From: CAYGJN01 sp964350135
GTDB lineage: Bacteria; Bdellovibrionota; Bacteriovoracia; Bacteriovoracales; Bacteriovoracaceae
Assembly: GCA_964350135.1 (NCBI GenBank)
Contig: CAYGJN010000140.1
Location: 1 to 5,495, forward strand
Direction: 5' to 3'
Length of the DNA stretch: 5,495 nucleotides
Both the position numbers and the translations under genes were made by a program. Below, in pieces: positions 1 to 5,495 of the stretch. Below the pieces are notes generated by a model, which made no database searches, was not told the origin of the DNA, and saw only the letters and a program-made list of their open reading frames with translations. The stretch's first letter is position 1. Each line of letters opens with the position of its first letter.

Positions 1-1327
1 CAAAATCCTTAAAGTCATTCAAGAATCTCCTCAATATCAACTTGTTTTAACTCAATCAGATAACGAAAATCAAAAAAAAGACTTAAGAAATAGCATTAGA
101 GAAGCTAGCCGTTATAAAAAGTTAATGAGTCCTGAAAAACAAATTTATTTTAATCACTTATGTAATAATCTAAGTACTCCTGTAAAGTATTGTGAAAAAT
201 TCATCATCAACAGTTATTGGCAAAGCCTTGCAGACAAAGCAATTAATTCAAGTGAAATTATTTCTAAATGCAAAGACTTCTATGGGAAAGAGGATATTAA
301 AAGAGCTGATATCAGGTTTTGTGCGGATGTTTTCACACAAAAACCAGAGCTTTGTCATTTTATGGGAAGTGACAAAACAGGCCTTAAGCCTGCAGCAAAT
401 TGTTTATCTCAGTCAAAAGCATTTTTTAAAACAAAAGTTAAAAATATTTTTAGAGACTGCCCTGGAGAAATTGATAATCATGCCATTGTGACGTTTAATC
501 GAATTTGGGAGCATTTTGGGCTTAGTACTAATAAAAAATCTTCACCATGCGACGCCACCCCTTTAACAAATCTCTATGATGTAATCGAAAAGCAAAAAAC
601 AAAACATCCCTGGACGCAGCAGCTTTGCGTTAAGAATCCTTTTAATGAGAACAAGGAAGAATGCTTGCCCATTTTGCTGGCCAACAGCACGTATGGTGAT
701 CACTCTGAAGAGATAGTTGTCTCTAAAGTACTTAAAAAAATCAGAGCAGTGTCAGATAAAGTCGAGTGCAAAACTGCTTCCGATAAAGAATACAACCCTA
801 CAAGGTTAAAATGGAGAATGGGTTGCTATCTTGTTTACGACACAAGTAATTGCAGCAAAAGCTATTGTCCAAAAACGATTTATTATAAAAATAGTCCCCT
901 TAAAAATGTTTGGTACAGTGGCGGGCTATTTTTTGATTATTTCCCAAATTCACTCAAAGATGATCTCAAGTCATTAGTATATACAATGAATAGAAATAGA
1001 GAAGATAAAGATAAGCCTATAAAAAATGTTACAGAGCTTCGACATTACCTCTCAGTTTCTCCACAATCAATTGTCCATGGAGTGGGATGCATTGAAGACT
1101 TATATCCAGGAACATTTCAAAAAATAGCTGTTAATGAGTGCAGACCTGTTAGTTTTATAATAGATGGATTAATCGATAAGGATCTAAAATCTTATGTCAC
1201 AATAAGAACTGGGATTGACGACACATTTTCACCTAAAATCATAAGCTGGACGAAAGTATTTAATGCAATTGAAAATTATCAAAATCATCAACCTATTAAT
1301 CATTGGACACTTTATGGTATTCGCTAA
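1..1327 (+). CDS. Cysteine-rich hypothetical protein, probably exported (5' end missing)
   Basis: I do not recognise the family. The frame is open without a stop from base 2 to the TAA at 1325-1327, giving 441 visible residues. The Met codon at 125 has no Shine-Dalgarno in front of it, and the open frame continues upstream, so it is read as internal; the true start and any signal peptide lie left of the window. The protein has 16 cysteines (visible residues 54, 64, 90, 107, 118, 134, 153, 183, 209, 221, 256, 275, 284, 289, 363, 380). An even, high count suggests disulfides and a place outside the cytoplasm (inference). The N-terminal part is Lys/Gln-rich and probably helical; the C-terminal 90 residues look like alternating strands and turns, ending HWTLYGIR. 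No known catalytic motif is secure. The 3' end overlaps the next gene by 14 nt, which suggests an operon with the two exported proteins downstream. Confidence 0.8.
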   Translation, partial: KILKVIQESPQYQLVLTQSDNENQKKDLRNSIREASRYKKLMSPEKQIYFNHLCNNLSTPVKYCEKFIINSYWQSLADKAINSSEIISKCKDFYGKEDIKRADIRFCADVFTQKPELCHFMGSDKTGLKPAANCLSQSKAFFKTKVKNIFRDCPGEIDNHAIVTFNRIWEHFGLSTNKKSSPCDATPLTNLYDVIEKQKTKHPWTQQLCVKNPFNENKEECLPILLANSTYGDHSEEIVVSKVLKKIRAVSDKVECKTASDKEYNPTRLKWRMGCYLVYDTSNCSKSYCPKTIYYKNSPLKNVWYSGGLFFDYFPNSLKDDLKSLVYTMNRNREDKDKPIKNVTELRHYLSVSPQSIVHGVGCIEDLYPGTFQKIAVNECRPVSFIIDGLIDKDLKSYVTIRTGIDDTFSPKIISWTKVFNAIENYQNHQPINHWTLYGIR

Positions 1328-2345
1328 GATATCTATTTTGTTTTTATCAATGAATCTTTTTGCTGAATTAAACCCCCTGGTTACAAAACAGCAAATTCAT
1401 CGTGTCCGCTATATTAGTGAAGATGGAAAAATTTCTTATTACCAAAAAAGAAATGGATCCTTAGTTTTTGCGACTAATTATGCTGTTAAAACAATTCTAG
1501 AAGGTACTCTATACACAAACCATACGGTTTTTGCTTCAGCTGCAAAAAGAAGCATTGTTATAGAAACAAATCCTAATTATCTAAATTCACATATTTTTTT
1601 ACCTCATAATAATATCAACCTACTTCCAATAGGCTCACTCACACCAATCTTGCTTGGTAAGGGGACCTCTCCAAGACTTCACTTAGATGATACCTGGGTA
1701 AGTTACTTTCAGCCGAGAGATAAAATTATTAAGTTAAAATCTACAGCAAATAGAGAAATTGATATTGCAATAGCGATCAATAAAGGAAATAACCCTTACT
1801 TTATTCCTGAAGTTTTCATGATTGATAACAATAGGCTTTTATATACAGATCAAAATAACAAAGGTGAGATTGCTATTTTTTCATTCTCTTTAGAGCAGAA
1901 AAAATCCAGTCTTGTTCATAAATTACAGACTCCTACAAAAAGAATCTCTTTTTGTAGTTTAAACAATAAACTTTATATCGGAACCTTTGGGATTTATGAT
2001 GCTTCACTTGGATCTGAAATTATAGAGTTTAGTTTAAAGAATAAGCTAGATTACGCTAAAGGTAATATTGTTTATGAATCAAACCTGAATGATTTAGGAC
2101 AGTTAATTTGCTTTAAAAAAGAAAAAAGAATCTACTTTATTAAGTCATTTCAAGCTGGTCCATCTGTTTATCAGAACAATACGGACGTGGTTATGCTTGA
2201 TCCAATTAAAAAGACATTAAAAAGAGTATCTGAAATTAATTCTGCTACTCAGATAATTGAAATGGACAATCGAATACTTATTCCAAACAAGGGTAAGTTA
2301 TTAATAGTTAGAGGAGATCCCTTAAAAAATGATTCGTTGGATTAG
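1314..2345 (+). CDS. Exported hypothetical protein, beta-strand rich, possibly beta-propeller-like
   Basis: A 343-residue protein of unknown function. The start chosen is ATG 1314, preceded by GGA at 1305-1307 (6-nt spacing). It gives a compact signal peptide, MVFAKISILFLSMNLFA, with likely cleavage after Ala17. An in-frame ATG at 1263 would add 17 residues, lies deeper in the upstream gene and has a poorer ribosome site. The mature part shows recurring short strand-turn-strand units, for example around residues 33-54 (YISEDGKISYYQ), 171-192 (MIDNNRLLYTD), 216-241 (LNNKLYIGTFG), 271-296 and 315-333. This spacing is what one expects of TolB- or WD-like propeller blades, but no blade signature is strong enough to name the family. 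It has only two cysteines (214, 266), unlike the gene before it. The 14-nt overlap upstream and 17-nt overlap downstream imply translational coupling within one transcript. It probably acts in the periplasm or on the surface (inference). Confidence 0.82.
   Translation: MVFAKISILFLSMNLFAELNPLVTKQQIHRVRYISEDGKISYYQKRNGSLVFATNYAVKTILEGTLYTNHTVFASAAKRSIVIETNPNYLNSHIFLPHNNINLLPIGSLTPILLGKGTSPRLHLDDTWVSYFQPRDKIIKLKSTANREIDIAIAINKGNNPYFIPEVFMIDNNRLLYTDQNNKGEIAIFSFSLEQKKSSLVHKLQTPTKRISFCSLNNKLYIGTFGIYDASLGSEIIEFSLKNKLDYAKGNIVYESNLNDLGQLICFKKEKRIYFIKSFQAGPSVYQNNTDVVMLDPIKKTLKRVSEINSATQIIEMDNRILIPNKGKLLIVRGDPLKNDSLD
2311..2316 (+). promoter_or_regulatory. Ribosome binding site GAGGAG with long spacing
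   Basis: GAGGAG is the best Shine-Dalgarno match in front of the ATG at 2329, but it sits 12 nt upstream, longer than the usual 5-9 nt. It lies inside the upstream coding region. No other start codon falls at a better distance in that frame, and the ATG gives a well-formed signal peptide, so the start is kept. Ribosomes finishing the upstream gene, whose stop is 12 nt beyond this ATG, may help re-initiation. Confidence 0.55.
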
Positions 2346-3042
2346 CCTGTTTTTGGTTTTCAATTTTGCGAGCGAAGCCAAAACTTATTATTACGCTGAA
2401 AAGAATATTCCATATGAACTCAAGATTTTACTTGTAGACATAAATCTATCAACAGATGAAACCTTTAGATCTGAGTCGGAAAGTGAACTTCAAAGACTAA
2501 AAAAAGTACTTGGCAAAATCTCTCATAACAAAGAATTTCTTTTTATTAAGCAACATATTCATAAAGCTGTAGTTGATTTCCCTATTGATGACCTTGGTTA
2601 TAGCGTAGTTACAGAAAAAGAGTTTAAAGATTTTGAAAAGTATATTGCGATTATAACAAATAAGCTTAGCCTCTATAGTCTTTGGGCCATCAATGCTTTA
2701 ATGGCAGACTACAAAAGAAATATTATTAAAACAGATGAAAGATCAAAAATAAAAACGAAACATGTTGCAAAATGGATTGGTTATTTAAAAAACAGAGAAC
2801 CAGAACAAATTCAAAAAACATCTGAGAATCTTGCTCTTTTTACTCTTCGCTTTCTATCCTCACAATTAGAAAATTATCTTTCAGTGCTTCCAAAAGAACT
2901 CAAAACTGAAAATAGAGAAGTGATCAATGCTCAAGAAAAAGAAGAAGATAAAAAGAAAGAGCTTGATTATCTAGATTATAATGCTGACGAAGAGCTTGAA
3001 AAAGCTAAAAAGCAAGATACCTGGAAACCCAAAACTAATTAA
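2329..3042 (+). CDS. Small exported hypothetical protein with charged C-terminal tail
   Basis: A 237-residue protein of unrecognised family. The N-terminus is a signal peptide (MIRWISLFLVFNFASEA, cleavage expected after Ala17, S-E-A site). Residues 18-190 look mostly helical and contain no cysteine. A moderately hydrophobic stretch at about 105-126 (IAIITNKLSLYSLWAINALM) is interrupted by Asn, Lys and Ser and is more likely a buried helix than a membrane segment. From about residue 190 to the end the chain is extremely rich in Glu, Lys and Asp, probably a disordered or single-helix tail. The gene overlaps the preceding one by 17 nt and is the last of the three-gene cluster. Its TAA stop shares bases with the stop of the convergent gene. 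Its position suggests it works with the two exported proteins before it; function unknown. Confidence 0.82.
   Translation: MIRWISLFLVFNFASEAKTYYYAEKNIPYELKILLVDINLSTDETFRSESESELQRLKKVLGKISHNKEFLFIKQHIHKAVVDFPIDDLGYSVVTEKEFKDFEKYIAIITNKLSLYSLWAINALMADYKRNIIKTDERSKIKTKHVAKWIGYLKNREPEQIQKTSENLALFTLRFLSSQLENYLSVLPKELKTENREVINAQEKEEDKKKELDYLDYNADEELEKAKKQDTWKPKTN
3039..3042. other. Shared TTAA: overlapping stop codons of convergent genes
   Basis: The plus-strand gene ends with TAA at 3040-3042 and the minus-strand gene ends with TAA read from 3041 to 3039. The four bases TTAA are a palindrome carrying both stops, so there is no intergenic space and each transcript must end, or run on, inside the opposing gene. 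Confidence 0.9.
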
Positions 3043-4070
3043 AACAAATCAAACTCATGTGAATTGATAAGATCAATTTCAAAAACATCTAAATCGTCAT
3101 AGTAATAATAGATAACAAGCCTGTTTGTATCTGCAAAATAGCGCATTCGCTGCCCTTGTTTTCTATCAATTTTCAATGTCTTAACATCATGATTCTTAAG
3201 GTAATCAATCAAATGTGGCCTCACAGATAATATTTCTAAAACTTGTTTTCTGATTTCTTGGCAATAACCCTTCTGGCCTTTGGAGAAACATGTAATGCTC
3301 TTAAATGGTCCAAGATCATTATTTTCATCCTCAATAGGTTTTGGCTCAACTCCTAAAAGTCCTCGAATAACTTCTGCAACATCCATACACTGACTTAAGT
3401 AATTATAGCTCTCATCATAATTAAACCCAGGAAGGTTTTTACTAGCATTTTTAAATAATAAAAGTTCATCTCTATGAGATTTACATATTGATCCAATTCT
3501 TATAATTGCTTCTTGATCTTCTAAATTAGATGGATCACATAATTCACCAAGAAAACAATTTTTATCTTCAAGAGACTCTTTTGTTCTTCCAATTTTATCT
3601 ACAATTGTTCTGACTTTGCTTAACATCATGCTGTTAAGACCTAAGCGATACTCTATAAGTTTTTCTTTTCTATTTTTTAATCGTCTCGCTAAGGGTTCAT
3701 CGATGACAAGTGCTGTTTGTAAAATTTCTTCTGTATGAAAAATATATTCATCTACAAGGTCATATAAATTAAGAATTTTGTCATCACTAAGAGTTTGCGG
3801 GCATTTAAGCTCGATTTCATAATATGCACCACCAAGCCCAACAAAATACTCCTCTTCTTTAAAGCGGCATTGATTTCTTTCTAGATTAAGTTGTAACTGA
3901 TCCAGCCTTGTAATTTTTGATTGATATTCCAACCATAAATCACAAACAGCTGATGGATAACCAAGACCAATACATTTAAGAGCACCTAGTTTTTCATCAA
4001 ACTCAGCCTGACCCATTAGATTAAATGAGAGGCTCCATAATGTTAAAATAAGTGTAACAATTGTTTTCAT
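3039..4070 (-). CDS. Exported hypothetical protein with ten cysteines
   Basis: A 343-residue protein I cannot assign to a family. The start at 4070 (ATG on the minus strand) is preceded by GGAAG at 4079-4075 with a 4-nt gap. It yields a signal peptide, hydrophobic from about residue 4 to 19, ending G-Q-A with cleavage expected after Ala22. Cysteines lie at 33, 43, 68, 90, 172, 178, 196, 228, 261 and 270; the even number and export signal suggest five disulfides (inference). Residues 95-165 look helical and charged, possibly coiled. The C-terminal 50 residues are strand-like and contain a YYYY run at 321-324. The terminal SHEFDLF contains His-Glu but not a full HExxH, so no protease is claimed. 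It is transcribed alone from a promoter in the region shared with hisS. It resembles the cysteine-rich gene at the left edge only in general character; I see no alignable motif. Confidence 0.83.
   Translation of the reverse strand: MKTIVTLILTLWSLSFNLMGQAEFDEKLGALKCIGLGYPSAVCDLWLEYQSKITRLDQLQLNLERNQCRFKEEEYFVGLGGAYYEIELKCPQTLSDDKILNLYDLVDEYIFHTEEILQTALVIDEPLARRLKNRKEKLIEYRLGLNSMMLSKVRTIVDKIGRTKESLEDKNCFLGELCDPSNLEDQEAIIRIGSICKSHRDELLLFKNASKNLPGFNYDESYNYLSQCMDVAEVIRGLLGVEPKPIEDENNDLGPFKSITCFSKGQKGYCQEIRKQVLEILSVRPHLIDYLKNHDVKTLKIDRKQGQRMRYFADTNRLVIYYYYDDLDVFEIDLINSHEFDLF
3062..3078. repeat. Perfect 7-bp inverted repeat with 3-nt loop
   Basis: AATTGAT - AAG - ATCAATT forms an exact hairpin 19 nt past the stop of the plus-strand operon. 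It lies inside the 3' end of the convergent gene, where it encodes part of Ile-Asp-Leu-Ile-Asn. The stem is AT-rich and is not followed by a real U-tract on either strand (plus: TTTCAAAAAC after the stem), so it is at most a weak terminator or transcript-end stabiliser. It could also be chance from codon use. Confidence 0.35.
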
Positions 4071-4090
4071 AATACTTCCGCGCAGCCAAT

Positions 4091-4116
4091 ATTATAGGAT
4101 TGCAATTTTTTTCCAA
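4091..4116 (-). promoter_or_regulatory. Candidate promoter of the minus-strand exported protein gene
   Basis: Read on the minus strand, 4096-4091 is a perfect TATAAT. The best -35 nearby is TTGGAA (4116-4111), but the spacer is only 14 nt and the hexamer is imperfect, so the -10 carries most of the evidence. Transcription would start near 4084, leaving a leader of about 14 nt that contains the GGAAG ribosome site. Confidence 0.5.
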
Positions 4117-4189
4117 GGGATCTAAGTAGAATTTACATTATTCACAGTATCTAACTTATTAATATTACAGGACTTTTTATTTATCTAGA

Positions 4190-4218
4190 TTGAGCAAAAA
4201 AACAGAATTGCTTATAAG
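4190..4218 (+). promoter_or_regulatory. Candidate distal promoter of hisS
   Basis: TTGAGC (4190-4195) and TATAAG (4213-4218) are separated by exactly 17 nt and match the sigma70 hexamers at 4/6 and 5/6 positions. An A/T-rich stretch precedes the -35. A transcript would begin near 4225 and have a leader of roughly 58 nt before the hisS start. In AT-rich DNA such matches can be chance. Confidence 0.4.
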
Positions 4219-4221
4219 GAC

Positions 4222-4250
4222 TTGGAGGGATCTTTTGAATTTGCTATAAA
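4222..4250 (+). promoter_or_regulatory. Candidate proximal promoter of hisS (extended -10)
   Basis: TATAAA at 4245-4250 is preceded by TGC, forming an extended -10 (TGnTATAAA). TTGGAG at 4222-4227 lies 17 nt upstream but matches only 3/6 of the -35 consensus, which an extended -10 can tolerate. Start of transcription is expected near 4257, giving a leader of about 26 nt with the AGGA site. A 10-bp palindrome AAAAGCTTTT (4249-4258) overlaps the -10 edge and the start point. Confidence 0.45.
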
Positions 4251-4272
4251 AAGCTTTTAATTTGAAACACTT

Positions 4273-4276
4273 AGGA
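4273..4276 (+). promoter_or_regulatory. Ribosome binding site that fixes the TTG start of hisS
   Basis: AGGA lies 6 nt before the TTG at 4283, an ideal distance. The other in-frame TTG at 4262 has no purine-rich site in front of it, and the frame is closed by TAA at 4247-4249. The first in-frame ATG (4367) would remove the conserved KGTRD segment. TTG 4283 is therefore the best start. Confidence 0.7.
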
Positions 4277-4282
4277 ACAATT

Positions 4283-5495
4283 TTGGCCCTTAGCAAAAAG
4301 CCCTACAAGGGAACCAGAGACTTCTACCCCAAAGATAAAAGAGTTCTGGATTATCTATTTTCAAAAATGAAATCAACAGCTGAGTCTTTTGCTTATGAAG
4401 CATATGATGGGCCAATGCTTGAAGAAGTTGAACTCTATAGGGCCAAGTCTGGTGATGAGCTTATTAATGAACAAATTTATTCTTTTCATGATCGTGGTGA
4501 AAGGTTTGTGGCAATAAGACCAGAAATGACTCCGACTGTTGCAAGAATGGTTGCTGGCGTTCACAAAGAAACCCAAAAACCTATTCGTTGGTTTTCAATT
4601 CCTAATCTTTATCGTTATGAACGTCCTCAAAAAGGTCGTCTTCGTGAGCATTGGCAGTTTAATGTTGATATTTTTGGAGCACCAGAAAATCTTGGAGAGG
4701 TAGAAGTATTAAACTTGGCTGTTGATCTAATGAGATCTTTTCGTGCGACCAAAGACATGTTTGAAATTCAACTTAATGATCGCCGTATTATAAACCATGT
4801 TTTTAATGAGCTTTTAAAACTTGATAATGAACAATCTTATAAACTCTATAAGATTGTTGATAAGAAAAAGAAAGTCTCAAGTGAAGCTTTTCAAAAAATG
4901 CTTGCAGAGCTTAATTTTACTACTGAACAGCAAAGCTTTTTTGATGAATATCTTCAATGCACAACTCTTCCTTTAATTTATTCTTTTTTATCAAGACAAG
5001 GTGCAGACGATCTGGCTAATAAGCTTAGAAGATTTCATGACCTTTTAAGAGCTGCTGGTATAGATGAGTTTATTGTTTTTGATCCAACGATTGTAAGAGG
5101 ACTTGATTATTATACAGGTGTGGTCTTTGAAATTTTTGATAAACACCCTGATAATAGACGGGCCATTTGTGGTGGTGGATCTTATGCTAATCTCTTACAA
5201 ATTTTTAATGAAACCCCGTTGGCGGGTGTAGGTCTTGGACTTGGGGATGTTACTTTAAGAGATTTTTTAGAGACTCATGATTTACTTCCTCAAAATATTT
5301 TAGAAAAAAACATTGATTTATTTTTAACAACCCAAAGTGATAAAGGTATCGATACTCTCTTATCCGTAGCTAATACGATCAGGTCTCTTGGAGTCAAAGT
5401 TCAAGTAGAGCTTTCTCCTATCAAATATAAAAAAGTTTTTTCCCAGGCCGAAAAGTTTGGAGCTATATTTGTTGGACTTATTGATGATCAAGATA
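4283..5495 (+). CDS. hisS: Histidyl-tRNA synthetase (3' end beyond window)
   Basis: Class II aminoacyl-tRNA synthetase that charges tRNA-His with histidine using ATP in the cytoplasm. 404 codons are visible; bacterial HisRS is usually about 420-430 residues, so only the C-terminal end is missing. Landmarks: KPYKGTRDFYP (6-16), RPEMTPT (79-85), motif 2 with RYERPQKGR (111-119) followed by REHWQFNVDIFG, the histidine-binding segment VRGLDYYTG (271-279) including Arg272, and GGGSYANL (297-304). Residues from about 335 form the anticodon-binding domain, with KYKKVFSQAEKFGAIFVGL, which separates this from HisZ (the ATP-phosphoribosyltransferase regulatory paralogue without that domain). Oddities: a TTG start, and motif 3 reads GVGLGLGDVTL (315-325), where the standard bacterial GLERL arginine is Thr324; GGR is also GGS. 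The open frame and otherwise intact motifs argue for a functional enzyme of a divergent HisRS subgroup. It has its own promoter region and is divergent from the exported-protein gene. Confidence 0.95.
   Translation, partial: MALSKKPYKGTRDFYPKDKRVLDYLFSKMKSTAESFAYEAYDGPMLEEVELYRAKSGDELINEQIYSFHDRGERFVAIRPEMTPTVARMVAGVHKETQKPIRWFSIPNLYRYERPQKGRLREHWQFNVDIFGAPENLGEVEVLNLAVDLMRSFRATKDMFEIQLNDRRIINHVFNELLKLDNEQSYKLYKIVDKKKKVSSEAFQKMLAELNFTTEQQSFFDEYLQCTTLPLIYSFLSRQGADDLANKLRRFHDLLRAAGIDEFIVFDPTIVRGLDYYTGVVFEIFDKHPDNRRAICGGGSYANLLQIFNETPLAGVGLGLGDVTLRDFLETHDLLPQNILEKNIDLFLTTQSDKGIDTLLSVANTIRSLGVKVQVELSPIKYKKVFSQAEKFGAIFVGLIDDQD

Noticed and set aside
125..127. ATG at 125 as the start of the first gene
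   Set aside because: The frame is open all the way to base 2 and no ribosome binding site precedes this ATG, so it is read as an internal methionine of a gene that starts outside the window.
192..491. 99-codon plus-strand open frame inside the first gene
   Set aside because: It lies entirely within the longer cysteine-rich gene in another frame, lacks a ribosome site and has no independent protein features; a shadow frame.
1263..1313. ATG 1263 as start of the propeller-like protein
   Set aside because: It would give a 34-residue pre-sequence with a double hydrophobic segment and a worse ribosome site than ATG 1314, which yields a compact 17-residue signal peptide.
2629..2706. Transmembrane segment in the small exported protein (residues about 105-126)
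   Set aside because: The stretch is interrupted by Asn, Lys and Ser and is less hydrophobic than a typical membrane helix; a buried amphipathic helix is more likely.
3045..3062. SHEF at the C-terminus of the minus-strand protein as a truncated HExxH zinc protease
   Set aside because: The second His is absent, the sequence ends three residues later, and the antisense region after the stop does not continue a metalloprotease motif in any frame I read.
4249..4258. AAAAGCTTTT palindrome as a terminator or operator
   Set aside because: It has no loop and no following U-tract, and such A/T palindromes are expected by chance in this base composition; noted only because it overlaps the proximal promoter.
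4190..4282. T-box riboswitch or His attenuator upstream of hisS
   Set aside because: The leader is too short, there is no AGGGUGG-type T-box sequence, no run of His codons, and no terminator hairpin with a U-tract before the gene.
4373..4576. 67-codon minus-strand open frame
   Set aside because: It is antisense to the N-terminal half of hisS, whose motifs are unmistakable; a shadow frame.

Overview
The window is AT-rich bacterial DNA. It ends in a histidyl-tRNA synthetase gene (hisS, running off the right edge), and everything to its left encodes proteins I cannot assign to a named family. Three of the four unknown proteins start with a clear Sec-type signal peptide, the fourth is cut at its 5' end, and two are rich in cysteines with an even count. 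Strong A/T bias, A/G-rich ribosome binding sites and clusters of exported hypothetical proteins would fit a Gram-negative predator-type lineage such as Bacteriovoracales/Bdellovibrionota. That placement is inference from general style and not from a diagnostic marker.

Layout. Bases 1-3042 hold three plus-strand genes packed as one likely operon: a 5'-truncated cysteine-rich protein (1-1327), a signal-peptide protein that looks beta-strand rich and possibly beta-propeller-like (1314-2345), and a small signal-peptide protein with a highly charged C-terminal tail (2329-3042). Adjacent genes overlap by 14 and 17 nt, so translation is probably coupled. The operon meets a convergent minus-strand gene (3039-4070, exported, ten cysteines) with no gap: the two stop codons share the palindrome TTAA at 3039-3042. 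A 7-bp perfect inverted repeat lies about 20 bp beyond the operon's stop, inside the opposing gene.

Bases 4071-4282 form a 212-bp divergent intergenic region. It holds a perfect TATAAT for the leftward gene and two candidate sigma70-type promoters for hisS. hisS starts at a TTG codon (4283) behind an AGGA motif. Its catalytic core is recognisable (KGTRD, RPEMTPT, RYERPQKGR, VRGLDYYTG) and most of the anticodon-binding domain is present, but the usual arginine of class II motif 3 is replaced by threonine in a GDVTL variant.

How the parts fit: hisS is a housekeeping gene unrelated to the others. The three-gene operon probably makes a set of proteins that act together outside the cytoplasm, but no catalytic motif reveals what they do. 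I see no rRNA, tRNA, CRISPR array, insertion sequence or phage signature.
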